Shown piece after piece: positions 56,477 through 64,000 of a stretch of 64,000 nucleotides of DNA. How positions within the stretch are numbered: the first letter of the stretch is position 1; each line of letters begins with the position of its first letter. Source of the DNA: Phoma sp. XZ068 (Eukaryota > Ascomycota > Dothideomycetes > Pleosporales > Didymellaceae); the NCBI GenBank assembly GCA_004835665.1, contig RBKR01000002.1, positions 62,001-126,000 on the forward strand. The letters run 5' to 3'. The notes below the pieces were generated by a model. The model had not been told where the DNA came from. It saw nothing but the letters and a program-made list of their open reading frames with translations, and ran no database searches. The position numbers and the translations under genes are program-made.

Positions 56477-56691
56477 TTGATAACTTTTGCATAGAATGAA
56501 GCTGATATAAGTTCATGAAGATGAAATTTGGTCTAATGATGTTCGCGGAAAATGGTGATCTTTGTGGATGCAGTTGCACGTGATGACGCTAGTACTGCCG
56601 TAATGACTAATGTCTGCCCTCTGGTCAATCCGCTCTTGTAACCCGACAACATATCCCAAGCATTCGTAACTAGTCTTAGCTACAATATGCT

Positions 56692-58424
56692 ATGGCCACA
56701 CCGATGTCGCAGGCGTGTGAACGATGTTGGAGACGGAAGCAAAAGGTCGATAGTCCCAACAATACCTGAATATGCTTATGAATTGACACCACCAGTGCGC
56801 TCGCGATTTTCCGTGTGTTCAATGCCGAGCAGCATCAAAGGAGTGTGTTCGTCGACGTCAAGGCTCTATAGTTGATGCCTTCGATGCCGGAGGCGAGAGT
56901 TACGTCGAAGCCTTGCAAGCACGCATTGCCTTCTTGAAGGCGAGGATTGATGAAAGCGCCAATACTCCTGGAGTCGGTCCTGAGGTGACAGCGTCAAACG
57001 CATCCACGAGTACCCCTGGTCAGCAACCAACTCCACGTGAGCCACGGGACGACATACATAGCACAATGCAGGAAGCATCGTATTTGTCATTGTCGGCCAT
57101 GGCCGAGCGAACCGACAAGCATCGTACTATTAGTGAAGGGCTGTCGTTCAGATCACTATTAAATGCTGCGTGCTCGGAAAGGAGATTATTTCAAGGCAAG
57201 AATTACCACGAGGCTAGCAACGGCAACGGAGTGGATGAAATTTTCCGTAAGGGGGACATGTCGGATGCATACCAAGCTTACGCACGGCATGTGCACAGTT
57301 CCTACCCATATATCGAGCAGACAAGGCTAGAAAACGCTTATCAATACGTGATTGACGCACACAACGGAGGTGCAGCCTCCGAGAAGATCATCCTTGAACC
57401 CGGATACTTCGTCATTGTCTATCTTGGGCTGGCGACCGGTAAATCTCTATCGCCAGATTACCATCGCCATGAGCAGGATGTACAACAGTTAGTCAGGACC
57501 AGTCAGCGGATTCTTCACCAAGTCTTGGACAACGGTGATGATCTCACTATAGTGCATTGTCTAATTGCACTAACTATCTGCTCGTTGTTCTCGGAAGACG
57601 CAGGATTAACATGGCACCTCCTCGGCCTTGCAATGACGCGCGGCGTTGCGTGTGGGATGCATATCGCAAAGGAATCAGAACCTGAGATACCGGCCAATTC
57701 GACAGAGCACGATCGTTCTTTCTGGGCACTCTTCTTATTAGACACGCACGTGAGCAGTGCCCTGGACCGACCATTCTACTTGGAGAACTCTACTATTGCA
57801 ACGCCCAAGAACTTTTCTCGAGAAGACGACTTGTTCCATCTTGTTGCTCGAGCTCGCATACTGCGTGGGATGAGACAACTCGAGCAAGGACAGGCGTTGT
57901 GTAGTTTCATCAACCTACAACACTTGGTCGAAACCACCACTAGTCGAGGGTTATTGGAAAAATCCAACAGTGTCCAAGCCTATGCTGCAGGTCTCGCGGA
58001 GCTGTTCAAGTATTCCGTCATTACTTCCATCAGCAACTACAAGATGATCATCTCTGAAACTGAGGGAGTATTCGTGAAGTTTCTTGACTTATTCGAGGAC
58101 CAGCTCATCTCGCGAGCCAGCGCGCCGACCTCACTAGACGTGATGCAGGTCCTTGCCGTCGGCACCGTTCTGTGCCGCCTGTATACTCTGGGGCACATAG
58201 TCGAGCAACAATCTACATACCAGGCGATCAACATACTGACGCTGCTCTCGACCCGCTACATCTACGCCCGGGGATTCCGCGACGTCCTGATGGAAAACTT
58301 GATGAATCCCATTGGCACCGAACCGCAGGAGTCAAGCACACGGATTAACGGCCTTATTGACAAACTCGAAATCCAACTGCCGAGTCGGATCGAAGCTGTG
58401 ATCCTTGGCAAGAAACCGTTGTAG
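56692..58424 (+). CDS. Zn2Cys6 transcription factor (cluster regulator 1)
   Basis: Exons 56692-56745 and 56796-58424; 560 residues. The 18-codon first exon carries half of the zinc cluster (ACERCWRRKQK) and exon 2 the rest (CARDFPCVQC, then SKECVRRR), giving CX2CX6CX5CX2CX6C exactly. The donor is the unusual GTCGAT, but the perfect cysteine spacing supports it. A short helix/coiled coil follows (YVEALQARIAFLKARID), then the fungal-specific regulatory domain with LEPGYFVIVYLGLATGKS and WALFLLDTHVSSALDRPF. It sits between aldolase and dehydrogenase on the same strand, 215 bp after the aldolase. Its own short promoter has no TCGG palindrome I can see. Confidence 0.87.
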
Positions 58425-58677
58425 ACGGACGTGACCGAAACAATGAAAGCGCGATCGGATGGTGCCCGAGCTCGCATCAACCAAGGGTATGTGGGGTTTC
58501 GGACCACCCCCGAAGTCCCTCCACCCGGCAATTGTCAGGCTCTTGCCAAGCCTACCATGATTTTTGTCCGCTGCCCGATTGACTTAAGATAATGAGATAG
58601 GATTCCCGCTGCTCGGTCATATATACTTGGCTCAACTGTTGTTCTGCCTGCAGCTTCACATACTTCCATCTCTCAAC
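58425..58677. promoter_or_regulatory. Dehydrogenase promoter with two TCGG-N7-CCGA palindromes
   Basis: TCGG-N7-CCGA occurs at 58455-58469 and again at 58499-58513, 44 bp apart; the second includes the TTCGGACCACCC 12-mer shared with the permease/aldolase promoter. A TATATA box lies near 58619-58625. The region is only 253 bp, so two such sites by chance are unlikely. Confidence 0.65.
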
Positions 58678-59716
58678 ATGGCTCCAGGACGCATTGACTC
58701 TCCGACCGAAGGTACGCAGTCACTTGTACCTAGCAAGCCAACTGTTTACCTCCTTGACACGTTCCATCCGACCGCTTTGAAACATGCGCAAGCCAAGTTC
58801 AATGCCATTCTTCCCTCTGACCCAAAGCACTTCCGATGGCGCATGGACGCCGAGTATCTCTTGATCCGAGGCTCCTATCTTACGAAGAAAGACATCGACT
58901 CATGTCCAAATCTGAAGGCGATTGGAAAACAGGGAGTTGGTACGTTCGTAATTCCAAGGGTCATATAGTCCACAAAGTCTGATTTCTGGTGCAACAGGAA
59001 TCGACAAGATAGATGCCAGCGCTTGCAAGCAGCGTAACATCCAGATATTCAACACTCCAGGCGTGAATGCGCAAGCAGTTGCAGAGACAGTTCTTTCCTT
59101 GACGATGTCGGTAGCAAGGCAAGTGGGCCACATCACCGCACTTCAGTATGAAGGCGAAGTCGTTCCCAAAGAGTCATGCTCAGGACTTATCATTCGTAAC
59201 AAGACCATTGGTATTGTAGGCATGGGAAATATTGGTCAGAGAGTCGCTACGATCTTCCATGGCGGCCTTGGATGTAAGATTGTCGCGTACGACCCGCTTT
59301 TACCCGAGGATGCATGGGCCGAGATACCACACGTCCGTGCAGAAACGCTGGAAGAAGTTCTCGAGTTGTCTGACATTGTGACATTACACATCCCTCTCCT
59401 ACCTCAAACACGAGGGCTGATCTCATACCCCCAACTAGTGCGCATGAAGCGCAACGCCATCTTGCTCAATACAGCGCGAGGCGGCATTGTTGATGAGTCG
59501 GATTTGGAGCGTGCACTCAACGAGAAGCTCATCTTCGGTGCCGGTTTGGACTGTCATGAGCAGGAGCCTCCGACTAAAGAGCGATACGGACGATTATGGG
59601 CAACAGGAAGGGTGGTGAGCACGCCCCATATCGGCGCAGCTACCGCCGAAACACAAATGGAGACTGCCATGGCAGCGATCGATCGATTGGCCGACTTCAT
59701 AAATAGCTCTTCCTAG
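58678..59716 (+). CDS. D-isomer-specific 2-hydroxyacid dehydrogenase
   Basis: NAD(P)-dependent reductase/dehydrogenase of the PGDH/glyoxylate-hydroxypyruvate reductase superfamily. Exons 58678-58939 and 58998-59716; 326 residues. The Rossmann motif is GMGNIG at residues 162-167. Catalytic residues are R248 in NTARGGIVDE, E277 in CHEQEPP and H298 in TPHIGAAT. There is no C-terminal ACT domain, so it is not a typical serine-pathway PGDH; a role in reducing a 2-oxo acid or semialdehyde from the aldolase step is inferred. It ends NSSS at a TAG whose bases overlap the stop of the convergent regulator. Confidence 0.92.
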
Positions 59717-61785
59717 TCGAACGAGAATTGATCCCAGAAGTTGCTCTCCAAAGGCAAAGTACCCCATGCGTATTCGCCTAAGCCTGCCTCCAGCTGCGTC
59801 ATGAAATCATCTGTGAGGCCGAAATCTGTGCCATATGTATTGAATTCGAGTGCGGCAGGATCGGTTCCCATATACGGCCAGCTACCGTCAACTGCGCCAG
59901 TGATGTGTGAGGGAGGTCTCATTGTTGTATTGACACCACTTGCGCCGTTGAAACCCTCCTGGCTGAGTGTTGGTGCAGAACTGCCAAGTATGCTGCTAAC
60001 GCATTCTCCCTTTAGAAGTTCAAAGACGACTGCAAAAGATCCAGCATCTGGCATTTGTTCCTTGAAATGGCTAAGGATCTTAGCACATCTTGCAATCGTT
60101 TCGACTGCTTCGTCCTGACCTTGTGTGCCTTGTGAAGTTTGTGTCAACGCTCCCAAGCTTATACAATAAATGACTGTCAAGCCCGCGGTAAATATGACCT
60201 GAAAGTAGCTGCGTGTCCATGTGATCGCCCTTTTGTCCATAAGATCTGCGTATAGTTGGATAACTCCGGCCGCTGATGTGTAGCATGTAGTGAGAAGCTC
60301 GATGGTGCTACTGCTGAATGGTTCCAATGGTGAAGGTAGACTGTGCAGCGCACCGCGCGTAAGTAATAGCATGTCCTTATGATACATGAAGTCATGCCAG
60401 TCTGACCTTTCGTAAAGGGACCTCGGACTGCTGAATGTAGGTACGGTGAGTCGCCACGCGTCTAGCTCTGATTTAAAACGGATGTATTTGGCATACACAT
60501 GGCCCACAGATCGAGCGTCCGAACGGTTACTGTTACTGCCAGAATGCAGTCCAACAGGTTTCCGAGTATAATAAGTGGTGTGAATACGCGAACTGATTCT
60601 CCGCAGTTCGATGAACACAATGAAGATTGACATCTCCGTAAAAACCGTGATTCCAAGTTGGTTCATCGCATCTAAGTCCTCAAGTCCAGCTGTAGTGATG
60701 TGATCATCGTATGCATTGACTGGTAGCTGCACACTGATATCCTCTTCTGATATGGCAAAAGGTCGACCAAGTATACCGGAGCTATACCGATCCAGCACAT
60801 AGCATTCCCAGAAAATTCGACGGAAGTGTTGTTCTCTCAGTGCCTCTAGCGGTTTTGCCGGTCGCTCGTGGAGACGGAGCTCGATACATTGTCGCATGCA
60901 GACTTGCGAGATCTCCCACAACGAGCAGCCAATGTGGTGATACATTCCAAATCTCGCAATCAAAAGCAGGTTCTGGAGAGCCTCGGTGTCTTTTATCAGA
61001 GGAATGTTGCCAAGAAACGATTCAGCTGCCAGATAGTAGCCATACGGATGTTGAGCACATAGCCCAGCGCGGTATCGAGTTGTCGCACTAATAGCAAAAA
61101 CCATCAAGAGTCGAAACCTGTCCTGCGCATCTGGCGCATCGACTACAGGTATGATTGCATCTGAAGGTGGTGATTGGCCGTAGAGTTTGTAAAAAATGTT
61201 GAGAACCTCCTGACGAAGAAGGAAAGTGTGGTGGATGTGGAAGCGGGTGAAGTAATTTTCAAGAAGCTGTTCTGCCTCAGGTAGTGGTGGGAGGTCATGA
61301 GGCGTAATGGTTTGCTTCAAGATTCTTGGACGGTCTGCGAGCTGTTCCAGTATGCGTGTTCGGTGTTGCTGCCACTTCTCTTCCGACAAAATATGATGTA
61401 GAAAACTGCTTGATCAGAACGTGTGCGGTGTTTGACGAATACAAACTCACCCTAGGCCACTTCCGTCACCAACAAATCCGCCGTGTGAGACTGCTGTCTC
61501 GCCGGTCAGTGGGCCTCGAGGTGTTCGTTCGGCATGGTCCGATGGCACTGTCCCAGGCCCATGGAGTGATCTTCGGGTCTCAAACTGAGCTTTCAGACGC
61601 TTCTCTTCATCTTCAAGTTGCTTAACGTAGTCTCTTGCATACTGCTCGCCCGTAGCAATATCGACGATGATGCATGCGACATTTCTTTTAGTGCAATTGC
61701 TGCACTTCGGAGCCTGTCGGTCACAGCGGACTTTCCGGAGTCTGCAGTTTGAGCATGCTGGCAACTGTGCGGATTCAGTCGACAT
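59713..61785 (-). CDS. Zn2Cys6 transcription factor (cluster regulator 2)
   Basis: Exons 61785-61451 and 61405-59713; 675 residues. Zinc cluster CSNCRLRKVRCDRQAPKC then CTKRNVAC, spacing CX2CX6CX6CX2CX6C, followed by a coiled coil (YVKQLEDEEKRLKAQFETRR). The 45-nt intron joins GDGSGLG to FLHHILSEEKWQQH. The fungal_trans domain includes LLENYFTRFHIHHTFLLRQEVL and FWECYVLDRYSSGILGRPFAISEED. The ATG at 61785 has a better context (ACC before ATG) than the in-frame ATG at 61797. A TCGG-N6-CCGA site at 61874-61887, about 90 bp upstream, suggests autoregulation or control by regulator 1. Confidence 0.9.
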
Positions 61786-63373
61786 GGTAAGACGCATTCA
61801 TGTTCGTGGCGTTTATCACGATTCTTGTCCCAATCATGTTCTTCGGAAGATGTGTGAGCTGAAATGGATCCTTTCGGACAATGCCGAGGTGGAACACGTA
61901 GCGCGAGCTTACTAATACGCTGGCCATTGTGCGTAGTTTCAGCCTCCAAGATTCCGGAAATCACCCAGAGCAATTTTGAAAATGAAAAAAAAGAGTATCT
62001 CACCATGGATACTGTGGCAAGGATTGTTGGTGAGCCTTCCGGCTCATAAACAGAAATGCAGAACCACGCATGACGTCAGCGTCTGGCTGGAACCACTCCC
62101 AGTCTATCCATTGCACCATCCATTTCACACTGACATTACAAGTGTATTCACTGCTGGGATTTGGGATAAGACTTCTGAGACTATCGGTTATGATGTTACG
62201 AATTCCCAGTGCTCTTTGGGGGAAACCGGTTTGGACAGGTAACCATTTAATATGTATCTACAAGGCACTGCAATGTATAGTTACGGAAGCAGGAGAGAAA
62301 GTGAGGTGAATCATATATTTCTTTCCTAATAAAAAAAGATAAGCCTAAAAAGGATCAAGCAGCAGGATTTGAGCGATCGCAACTATGCAGGCAGTGTCGG
62401 CAAGCTTTAGACCGTAACCTGCAGGATGCATCCGCGAGGCGCTTCGGCAGGAAAACAGCCCTGGTCAGTCACGCATACTCAAGAAGCCATGGTTTGCCGT
62501 TGCTTGATAAGATTTACCGCTGCTGGATTGTAATCGGAGGTGAAACGTCGCCGTGAAAGCTGACGTGGTAAGAATAGGTTGACTTGGATATTGACAGGAC
62601 GCCGCGGGAAGTACGGTTCGACCAAATGGTCCGCCTTTTCATCAAGTTACACAACAGCTGGCCTCTAGAATCAAATCTACATTCAAGCACAATATTCACT
62701 GTAGATCTCTAACATACATTCATCCACCCGCACCCAAGCCTATCTTGCCGCCAGCAGGAACGTCTCTCGCATTTGAGTCAACAAGTCTGAAAGCTCGTTC
62801 TCCGAATGTCAAAATCTATTATCTCCCTATCCAAGGAGGGTACGCTTTTGGGTCAGAGAAGGGAGATGAGAATTGTTCACAATAAGTATCTTACAAGGCT
62901 AGAGCATCTCGTCTAGCATTGGCGTAACCCAAGTCTCAGGAGGGCGTGATCTAGATCTTAGAACTTATTTGTAGTGCGCAGGGAATACGACAGCGCTGAA
63001 GATGAAATTTGGGGGAAATTGATAGAGACAGATATTGGGCGTACACATGTTTGTATTTTCGGGGTAAGAATCCCTTTATGAGAGTCCAGGCAGACATTGG
63101 ACATGAAACCAGAGGAGAAGAGTGCAGTGGCTTTTGAGACGAGGCGGAGTAGAAGACCCAGTTAGGACAGCACAATTTTATTTCGTTGAAGCCCAGTTAT
63201 CAAGAGCTGACAAGTGTTCACCCGAAATATATTCTATGGACACCTGCATCAGCTTGGCATGCAATCTTGCAGTCCAACCTCATGGCGCCGGCAGAATCTC
63301 TCTTTGATAACAAAACTAGCTCAGCTTTTCGATCGTTAACCTCCAAGCTTTGTCTCTCATTGTTTCACTCTAC
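61786..63373. other. Gene-free flank of the cluster
   Basis: 1.6 kb. The left end is the promoter of regulator 2, with TCGGACAATGCCGA at 61874-61887. Further right there is no credible gene or repeat. Confidence 0.5.
61874..61887. promoter_or_regulatory. TCGG-N6-CCGA palindrome before regulator 2
   Basis: TCGGACAATGCCGA, perfect inverted TCGG/CCGA ends, 89 bp upstream of the regulator 2 start codon; same spacing as the site at 55264-55277. Confidence 0.6.
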
Positions 63374-63619
63374 TTACCAAGCTCCACAAATTGTGCTGCA
63401 AGTTCCCAGTGGGCTGCAGCTCGTGCAGCAATTTTTACCGCCTGTACACTTAGTACAGGATCGTTTCGTCAAATCCACAACAGCACGCTCGTCCACGGAT
63501 TCGATGGACGAGCCTGGCGTCGTAGGTGCGCCGTTATAGCCAGATCGGCCAGGCGCGGGTACGGCCAGGATTGCTGGGGCGATAAGAGTCGTAAGTGCGA
63601 GGATACTAAATGACTTCAT
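63374..63619 (-). CDS. Small secreted cysteine-rich protein, effector-like
   Basis: 81 residues: signal peptide MKSFSILALTTLIAPAILA, a short propeptide, then a Lys-Arg Kex2 site (LTKR) releasing a compact peptide, SCTKCTGGKNCC...CGAW, with seven cysteines. TATATAAG near 63711-63718 lies about 95 bp before the ATG. The stop TAA is part of GTAAGT, a perfect 5' splice site (TG|GTAAGT), so the true C-terminus may lie in a further exon; one possible acceptor near 63321 would add a Cys-containing tail. An odd number of cysteines fits a missing exon. Such proteins are often antimicrobial peptides or host-directed effectors; no specific function can be given. Confidence 0.65.
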   Translation of the reverse strand: MKSFSILALTTLIAPAILAVPAPGRSGYNGAPTTPGSSIESVDERAVVDLTKRSCTKCTGGKNCCTSCSPLGTCSTICGAW

Positions 63620-64000
63620 AGTCGACGAAATAGTGATCGCCGAGACTTGAATGCGAGAGACAAGGTTGATATGAGTAATAATAAACTGCTGGGGGGCATA
63701 TATGGGTCTTATATAGAGAGATTCTTACACCTTGACTGCACTAAACCAGGTTGTCTACACACGCCGTTCTTCATCCAATCGCAGCATTCAGGAAAGGTAC
63801 GCAGCTTAGTTCGCATTCACTTTTCTATTCAGTGCGTAATCTCGGAGTTTGAAAAGATCAAGCATCCAATAAGATCGTTTCGTTTATCGCTATTAAGTCA
63901 CGGAATAGATTGCTGTAGTTCGTCGTGCCAAATCGGGCTACATATGCCGAATGCCTACCTACATTCCATTATCCCACCACATATTTAACATCGTATATGT
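63620..64000. other. Right edge of the window
   Basis: 381 bp containing the promoter of the small secreted protein and nothing else I can identify. Confidence 0.5.

Noticed and set aside
53451..61785. The cluster as a secondary-metabolite biosynthetic locus
   Set aside because: No polyketide synthase, NRPS, terpene cyclase or other backbone enzyme is present; the gene set fits uptake and catabolism better.
63374..63619. Calling the small Cys-rich protein a defined toxin or known effector
   Set aside because: Only signal peptide, Kex2 site and cysteine pattern are visible; these do not identify a family.

Overview
The window is nuclear DNA of a filamentous ascomycete (Pezizomycotina). The evidence is short spliceosomal introns (42-70 nt) with CTRAY branch sites, Zn2Cys6 regulators, peroxisomal acyl-CoA oxidases with PTS1 tails, Lst8, Mpp10, Bud6 and ataxin-2/Pbp1 homologues, and a local expansion of small 'LRLPxELRNKIY' (2EXR/F-box-like) proteins. 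That expansion hints at Dothideomycetes, but this is inference. I support 24 protein genes well or fairly well, plus one weak one. I saw no rRNA, tRNA or CRISPR. Exon models were built by hand from reading frame, splice sites and family motifs.

Layout. 1-5.7 kb: a BAHD-type acyltransferase and an acyl-CoA oxidase ending AKL. 7-13.6 kb, all minus: an amino-acid permease broken by an in-frame TAG, LST8, and a second acyl-CoA oxidase ending SKL. 15.2-16.9 kb: a PP2C phosphatase with a GC-AG last intron. 19-23 kb: four tandem 2EXR-like genes; a fifth lies at 44.4-45.0 kb. 24.8-27.2 kb: a sugar/myo-inositol-type transporter whose 666-nt intron holds a 106-bp MITE and an AAGG microsatellite. 27.9-35.6 kb: divergent PBP1 (ataxin-2) and BUD6. 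37.4-42.5 kb: a 1,676-residue CorA-like protein. 46.8-53.1 kb: a Zn2Cys6 regulator, a GPI-type cysteine-repeat surface protein and MPP10. 53.4-61.8 kb: a compact five-gene cluster. 63.4-63.6 kb: a small secreted Cys-rich protein.

The most interesting unit is the cluster at 53.4-61.8 kb: a Dal5/Tna1-like anion permease, an HpcH/HpaI-type 2-oxo-acid aldolase, a Zn2Cys6 regulator, a D-2-hydroxyacid dehydrogenase and a second Zn2Cys6 regulator. Three of its intergenic regions carry TCGG-N6/7/8-CCGA palindromes (five in all) that are natural Zn2Cys6 targets, and its last two genes converge so tightly that their stop codons share one CTAG. I infer a self-regulated pathway for uptake and retro-aldol breakdown of an organic or sugar acid; the substrate is unknown.

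Both acyl-CoA oxidase promoters contain CCTCGG in both orientations, the core bound by FarA/FarB-type fatty-acid regulators, which supports shared induction by fatty acids.
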